Source: Thioclava sp. ES.031 | GTDB lineage: Bacteria > Pseudomonadota > Alphaproteobacteria > Rhodobacterales > Rhodobacteraceae | Direction of reading: 5' to 3' | DNA: 64,000 bases | Assembly: GCF_002563775.1 (NCBI RefSeq) | Contig: NZ_PDJO01000001.1 | Span: forward strand, 2,668,501-2,732,500 | Part shown: piece after piece, positions 19,084 to 28,085 of the stretch | How the letters are laid out: the number at the start of each line of letters is the position of its first letter | Position numbering within the stretch: position 1 is the stretch's first letter | Position numbers and translations under genes: made by a program | Notes under the pieces: model-generated | Told to the model about the DNA's origin: nothing | The model's input: the letters and a program-made list of their open reading frames with translations, nothing else | The model's database searches: none

Positions 19084-19722
19084 ATGAAGATCGCCATTCT
19101 CGGATCGGGACTGATGGGCGCCAAGCTCGGACGGATCTGGGCGCAATGCGGCCACGAGCTGCGCTTCGCCTATTCGCGCAGTCCGGCCAAGCTGGACCGG
19201 CTCGCCGCCGAAACCGGCGGGCGCGCGACCAGCGTCGCCGAAGCGGTCGCGGATGCGGATGCGATCCTGCTCGCCGTGCATTGGAGCCGCATCGAGGATG
19301 TGCTGTCTCAGGCCGGTGACATGGCAGGCCAGGTGGTGCTCAACTGCTGCGTCCCGCTCGATGCGAGCAATAGCGATCTCGTGCTCGGCCCCAAGACCTC
19401 CGGGGCCGAGCAACTCGCCACGATGCGCCCCGATGCGCGCTGGGTGGCCACATTCAACACCTCTCCCTCCGAGAGCTTCGCCCCGGTCTTCGCCCGCAAG
19501 GGACAGGCCGACCCGCCGCAGCTTCTGATCTACGGCGACGACGACGGCGCGAAATCCGTCGCGCGCGGGCTGATCGAAGATATCGGCTTTGCGCCGCTTG
19601 AAGCGGGCGGGCTGCGCACCGGGCGTTTCGTCGAACCCTTTGCAATGGTCACCGCCGAGCTAGCCTATGGGCAACCCGGCGGTCCCGCCCTGACCTACCG
19701 TTTCGAAAAACTGCGCGGCTAA
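19084..19722 (+). CDS. NAD(P)-binding, F420-dependent-reductase-like protein
   Basis: This 212-residue protein starts with a Rossmann motif, [19 protein letters not shown], and keeps the order of the NADPH-dependent F420 reductase/pyrroline-carboxylate reductase-like family. Further elements are [27 protein letters not shown] and FNTSPSESF. Alphaproteobacteria of this type do not normally make coenzyme F420, so the natural substrate is probably different. It lies 11 nt after the CMD-like gene, indicating co-transcription. Confidence 0.82.
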   Translation: MKIAILGSGLMGAKLGRIWAQCGHELRFAYSRSPAKLDRLAAETGGRATSVAEAVADADAILLAVHWSRIEDVLSQAGDMAGQVVLNCCVPLDASNSDLVLGPKTSGAEQLATMRPDARWVATFNTSPSESFAPVFARKGQADPPQLLIYGDDDGAKSVARGLIEDIGFAPLEAGGLRTGRFVEPFAMVTAELAYGQPGGPALTYRFEKLRG

Positions 19723-19757
19723 GCCCGCGCGCCCCTACCCAAGAAAGGAGTTTTCCC

Positions 19758-20153
19758 ATGAAAATCATTCGTTCCGGCACCAACGCCTCGATGCAGGGCC
19801 CCGAAGACTGGTTCACCGGCACCGTCCGCGTCGACCCGCTGTTTCAGGCCGAAGAGCCCGGCCGCACCTCGGGCAGCCATGTCACGTTCGAGCCCGGCGC
19901 ACGCACCGCATGGCACACCCACCCGGCGGGCCAGACCCTGATCGTCACCTTCGGGCGCGGCCGCGTCCAGCGCGAAGGCGGCCCCGTCGAAGAGATCAGC
20001 CAAGGCGATGTCGTGTGGTTCCCGGCAGGCGAAAAGCACTGGCACGGCGCCTCGTCCGAGACCGCGATGAGCCATATCGCGGTGCAGGAAAGCATCGACG
20101 GCTCGCCGGTCACCTGGCTCGAGAAAGTCGCCGACGAAGACTATAACGGCTGA
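19758..20153 (+). CDS. Cytosolic cupin-domain protein
   Basis: The 131-residue product is a paralogue of the exported cupin at 15651. Shared elements are [45 protein letters not shown] and [14 protein letters not shown]. Unlike the other copy it has no signal peptide. The two His-containing motifs form a probable metal centre; function is unknown. It belongs to the co-directional set following the CMD-like gene, 35 nt after the previous stop. Confidence 0.87.
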   Translation: MKIIRSGTNASMQGPEDWFTGTVRVDPLFQAEEPGRTSGSHVTFEPGARTAWHTHPAGQTLIVTFGRGRVQREGGPVEEISQGDVVWFPAGEKHWHGASSETAMSHIAVQESIDGSPVTWLEKVADEDYNG

Positions 20154-20228
20154 CCTTGAGGGCCGGGCCCGCGCGGCTCGGCCTTCTCTTTCGTTTTCCC
20201 AAGATTTTTCAAAGCACGAGGCCCCGCA

Positions 20229-20909
20229 ATGCCCCGGCCGCATATCACTTGCCATATGATCACCACGCTCGACGGACGGTTGAAGACCGAAGGGTGGCCC
20301 TATTCCGAAGACGAATTGCTCACGATCTACGATGCCGTCGGCAGCCGTCTGGAGGGGCAAGGCTGGATCATCGGGCGCGCCTCGCTCGAAGGCTGGGTGC
20401 CGCATGTCGAACCGATGCTCGATCCTGCGCCGACCCCACGCCCCGATCGACTGGCGGATCTGGCGGGACGCACCCTCGGCGTCGTATTCGACCGCAAGGG
20501 GCGGCTCTTGCCGGATACGGACGAACTTGAGGGCGACCATCTGGTGATCGTTCTCTCCGAGCGCGTCGCGCAGGCGCATGTCGAGCGGCTGACAGAGCGT
20601 GGCATCTCGGTCGTGTTCGGCGGCCCCGACGGGGAAGACATCGAGGGCGCGCTGAGCCGCATCGCCGAGGGGTTCGGGATCGACCGGCTGCTTCTGGAAG
20701 GCGGCGGCACGCTGAACGGCACCTTCCTCGCCAAGGGGCTGATCGACGCGACCAGCACCCTGATCCTGCCGGTGATCGACGGCAATAGCGGCGCGCCTGC
20801 GATCTACGAACAAGGCACCGGCCCCGCGCAATCGCTGGAGCTGGTGCAGGCCGAGACGCTGGAGAACGGTGTCGTCTGGCTCCGCCATCGCGTGAGCAAG
20901 GACAGCTGA
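20229..20909 (+). CDS. RibD C-terminal domain (dihydrofolate-reductase-like) protein
   Basis: This 226-residue protein has the RibD_C/DHFR-like fold. It begins with ITCHMITTLDGRL, contains GWIIGRASLEGWV and ends with the RIAEGFGIDRLLLEGGGTLNG segment that is diagnostic for the reductase domain of RibD. The deaminase domain is missing, so it is a stand-alone NADPH reductase of unknown substrate, not the riboflavin enzyme itself. It is followed 1 nt later by the MFS transporter gene. Confidence 0.87.
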   Translation: MPRPHITCHMITTLDGRLKTEGWPYSEDELLTIYDAVGSRLEGQGWIIGRASLEGWVPHVEPMLDPAPTPRPDRLADLAGRTLGVVFDRKGRLLPDTDELEGDHLVIVLSERVAQAHVERLTERGISVVFGGPDGEDIEGALSRIAEGFGIDRLLLEGGGTLNGTFLAKGLIDATSTLILPVIDGNSGAPAIYEQGTGPAQSLELVQAETLENGVVWLRHRVSKDS

Positions 20910-20910
20910 G

Positions 20911-22263
20911 ATGCCCGTCACCCCGAAAGCCCCGCTCGCCATCGTGGCGCTCGCGACCATGCTATCACTCGTCGTCTTCACCCTGCCGCTGACCACGCTC
21001 GAGGCGATGACCGCATCGCTCGGGCTTGGCCCCGCGCAGCAGGCGTGGATCATGTCGGGGATGCCGCTGGGAGCCGCCTGCGGGCTTCTAATCGCAGGGG
21101 CCTTTGGCGATACGCTGGGGCGCAGGCGGACCTTCGTGGGCGGGCTGTGGCTCACCGCGCTCGCTTCCGTTGCCGCCGCGCTCGCGCCGACCGGTCTGTT
21201 CCTGATCGTCGCGCGTGTCGTGCAGGGGCTCGGCAGCGCCGGGATCATGGCCTGCGGCCTCGGGCTTCTGGGCCAGATCTACGAGGGCGAGCCACGCCGC
21301 CGCGCCGCCACAATCTGGGCCGCGGGCCTTGGCGCGGGCGTGGCGCTGGGGCCGATCCTCGCCGCGGCGCTGCTGCCGATTGGCGGCTGGCCGGCAGGGC
21401 ATTGGGCGATCGCACTTGCCGCGACGGGTCTTGCGCTGAGCGCTTCTGCGCGCCTGCCAGAGAGCCCGCGCAGCCCGCATAGGGTCGACCTCACGGGCGG
21501 TCTGCTTCTGATGCTCGGCCTCGGCTGCCTGCTCTCGGCGCTGACCGAGTTGCGGCTGGGGGCCTTCGGCGTAGTCGGCTTGCTCGTGTTGGGCGCACTG
21601 GCCTTTCTGACCCTTTTCCTGCGCACCGAACGCCGCGATCCAAACCCGATCCTGCGGCTCGACCTCTTCGCCCATGCGCCCTTCACCGGCGCAACCCTCG
21701 CGGCGTTTGCGTCGGGCGCGGGTGTGCTTGCGCTGATGTCTCTGGTGCCGACCGTGCTGGTGCGCGGCATGGGCCAGACGCCACTCACGGCCGCTTTCGT
21801 CCTGCTCGCATGGTCCGCCCTGACCGTGATCGCCGCGCTCAACGCGCATCGCTTCCCCGCGCGCTGGGCCTCGCGCCAGCGCGTGATCGGCGGGATCGTC
21901 GGCTGCGGGCTCGGGCAGGCCCTGATGCTGCTCGCGACACCTGCGGCGAGTTGGGCGATCCTCGTGCCGGGGCTGCTGATCGCCGGGGTTGCGAACGGGG
22001 TCCTGAACGCCGCGCTGGGGCATGAGGCCGTGCAATCCGTCCCTCCCGAGCGCGCCGCGATGGGGTCGGCGGCCAACAATACCGCGCGCTATCTCGGCTC
22101 CGCCCTCGGGATCGCCTTGATCTCGGTGCTGATTGCCGGCCGCGATGGCGAGCGCTTCTTCGCAGGCTGGCACGAGGCGGTAGTGATGACCGTTCTGTTC
22201 AGCGCCTTGGGCGTGCTGTTCATGCTCGGCGCACCGAGGCTTGGGAAACAGCGCGCCGGTTGA
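20911..22263 (+). CDS. MFS transporter, probable drug/solute efflux
   Basis: The 450-residue product has about 12-14 hydrophobic helices in the inner membrane. The motif GDTLGRRRTFVGGLW between helices 2 and 3 is motif A of the major facilitator superfamily, and the helix-4 RVVQGLGSAGIMACG segment resembles the drug:H+ antiporter (DHA2/EmrB-like) group. The substrate is unknown. It starts 1 nt after the RibD-like gene and closes the string begun at 18311. The N-terminus is hydrophobic from residue 9. Confidence 0.88.
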   Translation: MPVTPKAPLAIVALATMLSLVVFTLPLTTLEAMTASLGLGPAQQAWIMSGMPLGAACGLLIAGAFGDTLGRRRTFVGGLWLTALASVAAALAPTGLFLIVARVVQGLGSAGIMACGLGLLGQIYEGEPRRRAATIWAAGLGAGVALGPILAAALLPIGGWPAGHWAIALAATGLALSASARLPESPRSPHRVDLTGGLLLMLGLGCLLSALTELRLGAFGVVGLLVLGALAFLTLFLRTERRDPNPILRLDLFAHAPFTGATLAAFASGAGVLALMSLVPTVLVRGMGQTPLTAAFVLLAWSALTVIAALNAHRFPARWASRQRVIGGIVGCGLGQALMLLATPAASWAILVPGLLIAGVANGVLNAALGHEAVQSVPPERAAMGSAANNTARYLGSALGIALISVLIAGRDGERFFAGWHEAVVMTVLFSALGVLFMLGAPRLGKQRAG

Positions 22264-22349
22264 TGGCGCGAACCCGTCGCAAAACACCAACCTCACCTGA
22301 CCCGGCTTGACGGGCGGCTCGGAGGGTGTCACCTCTTTGCACGAAGCGA

Positions 22350-22418
22350 CAGGGGCGCTCGGGCAACCGGGCTGAGACGAACCCTTAGAACCTGAACCGG
22401 ATAATGCCAGCGGAGGGA
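22350..22418 (+). promoter_or_regulatory. TPP (thi-box) riboswitch
   Basis: The conserved THI elements appear in order: AGGGGCGCTCGGG, CTGAGA (22372-22377), ACCCTTAGAACCTGAACCGG and ATAATGCCAGCGGAGGGA. This is the aptamer for thiamine pyrophosphate and lies 79 nt upstream of thiM. The expression platform appears to be the downstream hairpin that masks the thiM ribosome binding site rather than a terminator. Confidence 0.96.
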
Positions 22419-22460
22419 GGCGCGTGAGACGGTCAGGCGCAGTCCCGCCTTTGCCCCCTC

Positions 22461-22495
22461 GCACTCCTCTTGCTGCCCGCAGCCAAGGAGAGTGC
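22461..22495 (+). promoter_or_regulatory. SD-sequestering hairpin ahead of thiM
   Basis: GCACTC (22461-22466) plus adjacent CTCTT can pair with the AAGGAGAGTGC ribosome-binding region (22485-22495) of thiM, hiding the Shine-Dalgarno. Placed right after the TPP aptamer, it suits a translational OFF switch; the pairing was judged by eye. Confidence 0.6.
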
Positions 22496-22496
22496 G

Positions 22497-23285
22497 ATGG
22501 AAGACCCCGGACAATATCTCGCGGAGATGCGGCAAAAAGCGCCGCTCGTTCACAACATCACCAACTATGTCGCGATGAACGTGATGGCGAATGTGCTGCT
22601 GGCCTCGGGCGCCTCGCCCGCGATGGTCCATGCGCGCGAGGAGGCCGCCGAGTTCGCCGGGCTCGCGCAGGCGCTCAGCATCAATATCGGCACGGTTTCG
22701 CCCGCCTGGGCCGAGGCGATGGAGGCGGCGGCCACGGTCGCGCGCGCGCAGGGCATCCCATGGGTGCTCGACCCTGTCGCGGTCGGCGCGACGGATTATC
22801 GGCGCGCGCTCGGGGCGCACCTCGTGGACCTGCGTCCAACGGTGATCCGCGGCAACGCGTCGGAGATCCTTGCGCTTGCAGGCGAGGCCGGCGCGGGGAA
22901 AGGGGCGGATTCCACCGAGAGCGTCGAGACCGCGGAAAGCGCCGCGCGGGCCTTGGCCCGTGTGAGCGGCGCCGTGGTAGCGGTGACCGGCGCGGTGGAT
23001 TTCGTGACTGACGGCACGCAGGCCGCGCGGGTTGCGAATGGCCATGCGATGATGCCCCGCGTGACCGCTTTGGGCTGTTCGCTCACCGGTGTCGTCGCCG
23101 CCTTTCTGGCAGGCCAGCCCCGGTTCGAGGCGGTCGTCGCGGCGCTGGCCTATTTCGGGCTTGCGGGCGAACGCGCGGGCGCGATCGCCCAAGGTCCGGG
23201 CAGCTTTCAGGTCGCCTTCCTCGATGCGCTCCATGCGATTGACGCCGACGCGCTGAGCGCCGGAGCTCGGATCGAACCCGCATGA
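22497..23285 (+). CDS. thiM: Hydroxyethylthiazole kinase
   Basis: ThiM phosphorylates 4-methyl-5-(2-hydroxyethyl)thiazole, a salvage step to thiazole phosphate. The 262-residue product shows the family start PLVHNITNYVAMNVMANVLLA, followed by VLDPVAVGAT, the IRGNASEILALAG motif and the anion-hole/catalytic Cys region TALGCSLTGVVAAFLA. The ATG at 22497 has AAGGAG 7 nt upstream. It is the first gene of the riboswitch-controlled operon and overlaps thiE by 4 nt. Confidence 0.96.
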   Translation: MEDPGQYLAEMRQKAPLVHNITNYVAMNVMANVLLASGASPAMVHAREEAAEFAGLAQALSINIGTVSPAWAEAMEAAATVARAQGIPWVLDPVAVGATDYRRALGAHLVDLRPTVIRGNASEILALAGEAGAGKGADSTESVETAESAARALARVSGAVVAVTGAVDFVTDGTQAARVANGHAMMPRVTALGCSLTGVVAAFLAGQPRFEAVVAALAYFGLAGERAGAIAQGPGSFQVAFLDALHAIDADALSAGARIEPA

Positions 23286-23893
23286 TCCCGCCCATCTGTT
23301 TCGTCACCGACCCGGACGCCCCGCAGCCCGTGATCGCGCAGGCTATCGCGGCGGCCGAGGGCGGCGCGGGCTGGGTGCAGCTGCGCGACAAGACGCTCCC
23401 CGATGCGGAATTCGCAGCACTGGCCCGGACGTTGATCGAAGCGCTCGCCCCCTACGATGTCCCGCTGATCGTGAATGACCGGGTCGCGGTGGCCATCGAG
23501 ATCGACGCCGCCGGGCTGCATATCGGCCAAAGCGATGGAGATCCCGCCGCGATCCGTCGCCGGATCGGGCCCGACACGATCCTTGGCCTCTCGATCGAGA
23601 CCGAAGCACAGATCGGTGCCGTGCCTCCCGGCGTCGATTATCTCGGCGTCGGGCCGATCCATGCGACCGGCTCGAAGCCCGATCACGCCGCCCCGATCGG
23701 CCATGCGGGCTTTGCCGCGATCGCCGTACGCACGGACCTCCCCTGTCTCGCGATCGGCGGGATCACCGCCACCGACGCGCCTGCGATCCGCGCGGCGGGC
23801 GGTGCCGGTCTTGCCGTGATTTCCACCATCTCGCGCGCCCCTGACATGGCGCGTGCCACCCGAACCCTGCGCAGCGCATGGAGCGACCTATGA
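23282..23893 (+). CDS. thiE: Thiamine-phosphate synthase
   Basis: ThiE condenses HMP-PP with thiazole phosphate to give thiamine phosphate. The 203-residue TIM-barrel protein shows WVQLRDK, the pyrophosphate-binding IVNDRVAVAIEIDAAGLHIGQ stretch (key part VNDRVAVAIEIDAAGLHIGQ), LGVGPIHATGSK and AIGGIT. It sits between thiM and thiD with ATGA overlaps on both sides, completing salvage of both moieties. Confidence 0.95.
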   Translation: MIPPICFVTDPDAPQPVIAQAIAAAEGGAGWVQLRDKTLPDAEFAALARTLIEALAPYDVPLIVNDRVAVAIEIDAAGLHIGQSDGDPAAIRRRIGPDTILGLSIETEAQIGAVPPGVDYLGVGPIHATGSKPDHAAPIGHAGFAAIAVRTDLPCLAIGGITATDAPAIRAAGGAGLAVISTISRAPDMARATRTLRSAWSDL

Positions 23894-24693
23894 CCCCGAA
23901 TATTCTCACCATCGCTGGCTCCGACCCATCGGGCGGGGCGGGCATTCAGGCCGATATCAAGGCCATTTCTGCCAATGGCGGCTATGCGATGAGCGTGATC
24001 ACCGCGCTGACCGCGCAGAATACGCGCGGCGTGCAGGCGGTCAGCCTGTGCAGCACCGGCCTGATCGCGATTCAGATGGCCTCGCTGCGCGACGACATCC
24101 GGATCGACGCGATCAAGATCGGGATGCTCGGCGATGCCGCGATCATCGAGACCGTGGCCGAGGGGCTGGCCGGGCTCGACTGTCCGGTGGTGCTCGACCC
24201 GGTGATGGTCGCGAAAGGCGGCGATCGGCTGCTGGCAGCGGCGGCAGTGACTGCGCTTCGCAACCTGCTGCCGCGCGCCGATCTGATCACGCCGAACCTG
24301 CCCGAGGCCGCCGATCTCCTGGGCTGCGCCGAGGCGACGACGCTCGAGGAGATGCGCGAACAGGCCCATGCGCTGCGCGCGCTCGGGCCGCGTGCGGTGC
24401 TGCTGAAGGGCGGGCATCTGCAGGGCGAACAAAGCCCAGACCTGCTGGTCACCGCGCGCGACGAAGTTTGGCTGAATGCGCCACGCATCGCGACGCGCAA
24501 CACGCATGGCACCGGCTGCACCCTGTCCTCGGCGCTGGCGACGTGGCTCGGCGCGGGCCTTCCGCTTCCCGACGCCACCTGCCGCGCGAAGGCCTATCTG
24601 AGCGCCGCGATTGCCGGGGCCGATCGGCTGTCCGTCGGCTCGGGCCACGGGCCGGTGCACCATTTCCACGCCATACAGGAGGCAGGCCAATGA
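23890..24693 (+). CDS. thiD: Hydroxymethylpyrimidine (phosphate) kinase
   Basis: ThiD phosphorylates HMP and HMP-P to HMP-PP. The 267-residue ribokinase-fold protein starts TPNILTIAGSDPSGGAGIQAD, with the substrate-binding GSDPSGGAGIQADIK segment. It also has LDPVMVAKGGDRLL, DLITPNLPEAADLL and the GTGCTLSSALA anion-hole motif. I use the ATG at 23890, which forms an ATGA overlap with the thiE stop; an ATG four codons earlier is possible. Its stop overlaps tenA. Confidence 0.95.
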   Translation: MTPNILTIAGSDPSGGAGIQADIKAISANGGYAMSVITALTAQNTRGVQAVSLCSTGLIAIQMASLRDDIRIDAIKIGMLGDAAIIETVAEGLAGLDCPVVLDPVMVAKGGDRLLAAAAVTALRNLLPRADLITPNLPEAADLLGCAEATTLEEMREQAHALRALGPRAVLLKGGHLQGEQSPDLLVTARDEVWLNAPRIATRNTHGTGCTLSSALATWLGAGLPLPDATCRAKAYLSAAIAGADRLSVGSGHGPVHHFHAIQEAGQ

Positions 24694-25361
24694 GCTTCAC
24701 CCAAGACCTCGCGCAGGCGACCGCGCCGCTGCGCCGCCAGATCCACGACATGCCCTTCAATCGCGAACTTGCAGAGGGCCGCCTCGATCGGGAGATATTC
24801 CAAGGCTACATCATTCAGGACGCCCATTACCTCGAAGGCTTCGCCCGTGCGCTCGCACTCGCCGCCGCGAAGGCCCCCGATGCACCGACCGTCGCGCAGC
24901 TTTCAGGCTCGGCAGCAGGCGCGATCGCGGTCGAGCGGGAATTGCATGCGCATTACATGGGGCTGTTCGGCGTCTCGGCCGACGATTTCGCAAACATAGA
25001 GCCCTCAGCCGCCTGCGATCACTACGTGTCCTTCCTGCTGCGCAGTGCGACGACCGGCGATTTCCCCGAGGCGGTGGCGGCGCTACTCCCCTGCTTCTGG
25101 ATTTACCGCGACATCGGTCGGGAAATTGCGCAGGTCAGCGGGGACACGAACCCCTATGCGGCCTGGATCGCGACCTATTCGGGCGAGGCTTTCGATCACA
25201 GCGTGGAACGGATGCTGGCGCTGACCGACAGGCTGGGCGCGCGTGCCGATGAGGCCACCCGCCAGCGGATGCACCGGGCCTTCGCCCGCAGCTGCTGGCA
25301 TGAATGGCGGTTCTGGGACAGCGCTTACCACCGCGAAAGCTGGCGGCGGCCTGCGGCTTGA
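24690..25361 (+). CDS. tenA: TenA-family aminopyrimidine aminohydrolase
   Basis: TenA (thiaminase II) hydrolyses amino-HMP-type thiamine breakdown products so that HMP is salvaged. The 223-residue all-helical protein has the IHDMPFNRELAEGRLDREIF start, YIIQDAHYLEGFAR, the AVAALLPCFWIYRDIG segment with the catalytic Cys, NPYAAWIATYSGEAF and a C-terminal WHEWRFWDSAY in which Glu is the usual second catalytic residue. The ATG overlaps the thiD stop by ATGA. The operon thus encodes full salvage but no de novo thiC or thiG in view. Confidence 0.95.
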   Translation: MSFTQDLAQATAPLRRQIHDMPFNRELAEGRLDREIFQGYIIQDAHYLEGFARALALAAAKAPDAPTVAQLSGSAAGAIAVERELHAHYMGLFGVSADDFANIEPSAACDHYVSFLLRSATTGDFPEAVAALLPCFWIYRDIGREIAQVSGDTNPYAAWIATYSGEAFDHSVERMLALTDRLGARADEATRQRMHRAFARSCWHEWRFWDSAYHRESWRRPAA

Positions 25362-25479
25362 GCCCTGCCCCGGGCGGCCAGCCGTCTCGGCTGGTCGCTC
25401 AATGACATCAGGTCGCGCGAGCGCCGCGTCGCCCACCTCGCGCAGCCTGCCCATCGGCCATCTAAAACTCTTGCTACTG

Positions 25480-25493
25480 ACTGACCGGTCAGT
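25480..25493 (+). promoter_or_regulatory. Palindromic operator for TetR regulator
   Basis: ACTGACCGGTCAGT is a perfect 14-bp palindrome 12 nt ahead of the TetR gene. TGACCGGTCA-type cores are typical of TetR operators, so autorepression of the efflux operon is likely. Confidence 0.8.
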
Positions 25494-25505
25494 TACTTTC
25501 TCCCC

Positions 25506-26162
25506 ATGACAGACCCCGACTCGCCCGAGCCCAAGTTTCGCCGTCGCGCAGAGGCGCGGCCTGACGAGGTGCTCGACGCGGCGCTCTCGCTCTTCGATGA
25601 AAAGGGTTACGCCCATACGTCGGTGGCGCAGATCGCCAAGACGGCGGGTCTCTCGAAGGGGGCCGTCTATCTCTATTTCCCGTCGAAGCAGGCGATCCTC
25701 GAAGGCTTGGTGCGCCGGGCGGTTTCCCCGATCGCCACGCGGGCGCAAGCGCTCGTCGAACCGACCCCCGATGATGCGCGCGCCACGCTGCGTGCGCTGT
25801 TCTCTCTGATCGCGACCTCGCTGGGGGATCCGAAAGTGCTGGCGGTCCCGAAGGTCGTGATCCGCGAGGCCGTCGTCGCCCCCGAGATCGCCGCGATGTA
25901 TCGGCGCGAGGTATTCGACCACGTCCTGCCCGCGGCGACCGAAATCATCCGACAGGGCATCGCCTCGGGCCAACTGCGCCCGGTCGATCCCGAACTGACC
26001 CTGCGCTCGATCATCGGCCCGATCGTCGTGCATCTCCTGCTTGCGGAGATCTTCGGCATCGTGCCGGAGGACGGGCTCTCGCTCGATCAGTTGATCGAGA
26101 ACCACCTCGACATTCTATTCCACGGCGTTTTCCTGTCACCGGAGGGTTCGACCGATGCTTGA
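25506..26162 (+). CDS. TetR-family repressor of efflux operon
   Basis: The 218-residue regulator has an N-terminal HTH (VLDAALSLFDEKGYAHTSVA then IAKTAGLSKGAVYLYFPSK). A C-terminal ligand domain resembles that of CecR/AefR-type regulators with TetR_C ends near the efflux ABC genes. A perfect palindrome lies just upstream, and the gene overlaps the following HlyD-type gene by 8 nt, so it probably represses its own operon. The inducing compound is unknown. Confidence 0.92.
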   Translation: MTDPDSPEPKFRRRAEARPDEVLDAALSLFDEKGYAHTSVAQIAKTAGLSKGAVYLYFPSKQAILEGLVRRAVSPIATRAQALVEPTPDDARATLRALFSLIATSLGDPKVLAVPKVVIREAVVAPEIAAMYRREVFDHVLPAATEIIRQGIASGQLRPVDPELTLRSIIGPIVVHLLLAEIFGIVPEDGLSLDQLIENHLDILFHGVFLSPEGSTDA

Positions 26163-27108
26163 TACCATTGTTGCGTGGATCAGCGCCCTGCTCACCGCGA
26201 TCATTCCCGGCTACGGGGACGCCCCGGTGCCGCATTACTCGGGCTATGTGGAGGGCGAATATGTCTATGTCGCCCCCTCGGTCACCGGACGCATCAAGAC
26301 GCTTGCGGCGATCGAAGGCGACAGTGTGAAGGCCGATCAGTTCCTCTTCGACATGGATTCGACGAAACAGCAGGCGGCGCTGCGGGCTGCCGAGGCCAAG
26401 ATCGGCACTGCCAACGCCAATCTCAACAACCTCGAAACCGGGTCGCGCGACCCCGAGATCGACGTGATCAAGGCCTCGCTGGAGCAAGCCATCGCCCATC
26501 GCAATCTCGCGGAATCCGCGCTCAAACGCACCGAGGATCTGTTCGCCCGAGAAATCGTCGCCCAGGCCAAGGTGGATGTCGACCGCGCAGCGCTCGAAGA
26601 GGCCGAGGCGCAGGTGGCGCAACTCAAGGCCCAGCTCGAAGTGGCGGCCCTGCCCGCGCGCAGCGCGCAGGTCCTCGCAGCCCAAAAAACGCTCGAGGCG
26701 GCACAGGCCGATGCCGATCTCGCCCGCTCGCAGCTCGACGACATGACGGTCACCGCCCCCGTGGCCGGTCGGATCGAGACGGTCTATTACAAGGCCGGTG
26801 AAGTGGCCGCAGCCGGGGCGCCCGTGCTGTCGATCCTGCCGCCGAATGCGCTCAAGGTCCTGTTCTTCCTGCCCGAGGCCGAGCGCGCGGATTTCGCCAT
26901 TGGCGATCAGCTGGAGATGGAATGCGACGGCTGCGATCCGGGCATCAAGGTGACGATCAGCAAGATGGCCTCCGAGCCGCAATACACGCCCCCGATCATC
27001 TATTCGCGCGAAGAACGCTCGCGGCTCGTGTTCCGGGCCGAGGCGCGCATCCCGGCGGGCGCGTCGCTCCTGCCGGGCCAGCCGGTCAGCCTGAGGCGGA
27101 TGAAATGA
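26155..27108 (+). CDS. HlyD/MFP-family secretion protein (YbhG-like)
   Basis: This membrane-fusion protein of 317 residues has one short N-terminal hydrophobic segment (TIVAWISALLTAIIPG). The lipoyl-like half-motif is YVYVAPSVTGRIKTLAAIEGD (key part VAPSVTGRIKTLAAIEGD). A long Ala/Glu/Gln-rich coiled coil follows (roughly 80-200), and the second half-motif is DDMTVTAPVAGRIETVYYKAG (key part TVTAPVAGRIETV). It spans the periplasm and couples the ABC pump to an outer-membrane channel, which is not encoded nearby. It overlaps tetR and the ATPase gene. Confidence 0.9.
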   Translation: MLDTIVAWISALLTAIIPGYGDAPVPHYSGYVEGEYVYVAPSVTGRIKTLAAIEGDSVKADQFLFDMDSTKQQAALRAAEAKIGTANANLNNLETGSRDPEIDVIKASLEQAIAHRNLAESALKRTEDLFAREIVAQAKVDVDRAALEEAEAQVAQLKAQLEVAALPARSAQVLAAQKTLEAAQADADLARSQLDDMTVTAPVAGRIETVYYKAGEVAAAGAPVLSILPPNALKVLFFLPEAERADFAIGDQLEMECDGCDPGIKVTISKMASEPQYTPPIIYSREERSRLVFRAEARIPAGASLLPGQPVSLRRMK

Positions 27109-28085
27109 GCACGACAGCCGCCGACAGCGTGAGCACCCAGAGCGAGCCCGCGATCGTCGTCAAAGGGCTCACGAAGATCTTCAACGGCAAGAAGGTGGTG
27201 AACGCGGTCGATATGTCGGTGCCGAAAGGCGCGATCTACGGCTTCATCGGCCCCAACGGCTCGGGCAAGACCACCACGATCCGGATGATGTGCGCCCTGC
27301 TCACCCCCGATGGCGGCGAGGGTCACACCCTTGGCTACGATATCCACAAGGAGGCGCGCGCGATCAAGGAAAACGTCGGCTACATGACGCAGAAGTTCTC
27401 GCTCTATGGCGACCTGACGATCCGCGAGAACCTCGACTTCATGGCGCGGATGTATCGGGTGAAGGACCGCAAAAAAGTGGTGGACGAGACCCTGCGGACC
27501 CTCGGCCTCGAAGGGCGCGGCAAGCAGCTGGCGGGCACTTTGTCGGGGGGCTGGAAACAGCGTCTGGCACTGGCCGCCTGCATGCAGCACAAGCCCGCGC
27601 TCCTGCTTCTCGACGAACCCACCGCCGGAGTCGACCCGAAGGCGCGGCGCGACTTCTGGGACGAGATCCGCCAGCTCAGCAAGCAGGGCGTCACGGTGCT
27701 GGTCTCGACGCATTACATGGATGAGGCCGTGCAATGCGATTACATCGCCTATATCGCCTATGGGAAGAAGCTGATCGACGGCCCCGCGACCGAGATCCCG
27801 CATCAGGTCGGCCTGACGACATGGCGGGTCTCCGGCCCCGACTTGATCCAGTTGGAGGAAGAGCTGCGCGCCGATCCGCGCGTCGAACAGGTCGCGCGTT
27901 TCGGCGCCCAGCTTCATGTTTCCTCGACCGACAGTGCCGGGCTCGACGCGGTCGTCGCTGAAAAGAGCGGAGAGACCGACGCGCGCAAATGGGAGAAGAA
28001 AGAGGCCGAGCTTGAAGAGGTCTTCATCTACCTGATGGCGACAGCGGCCGACAATTTCGGTGTCAACGGAGGCCCCTCCGCATGA
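27105..28085 (+). CDS. ABC transporter ATP-binding protein (YbhF-like)
   Basis: This 326-residue ATPase has Walker A GPNGSGKT at residues 49-56, the signature LSGGWKQRLALAA, Walker B LLLLDEPTAGVDP and the switch His in STHYMDEA. It carries a single nucleotide-binding domain of the drug-export DRA type and would act as a dimer with the permease encoded next, taking part in export of an unknown compound. The ATG at 27105 overlaps the HlyD stop (ATGA), and its stop overlaps the permease start. Confidence 0.93.
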   Translation: MSTTAADSVSTQSEPAIVVKGLTKIFNGKKVVNAVDMSVPKGAIYGFIGPNGSGKTTTIRMMCALLTPDGGEGHTLGYDIHKEARAIKENVGYMTQKFSLYGDLTIRENLDFMARMYRVKDRKKVVDETLRTLGLEGRGKQLAGTLSGGWKQRLALAACMQHKPALLLLDEPTAGVDPKARRDFWDEIRQLSKQGVTVLVSTHYMDEAVQCDYIAYIAYGKKLIDGPATEIPHQVGLTTWRVSGPDLIQLEEELRADPRVEQVARFGAQLHVSSTDSAGLDAVVAEKSGETDARKWEKKEAELEEVFIYLMATAADNFGVNGGPSA

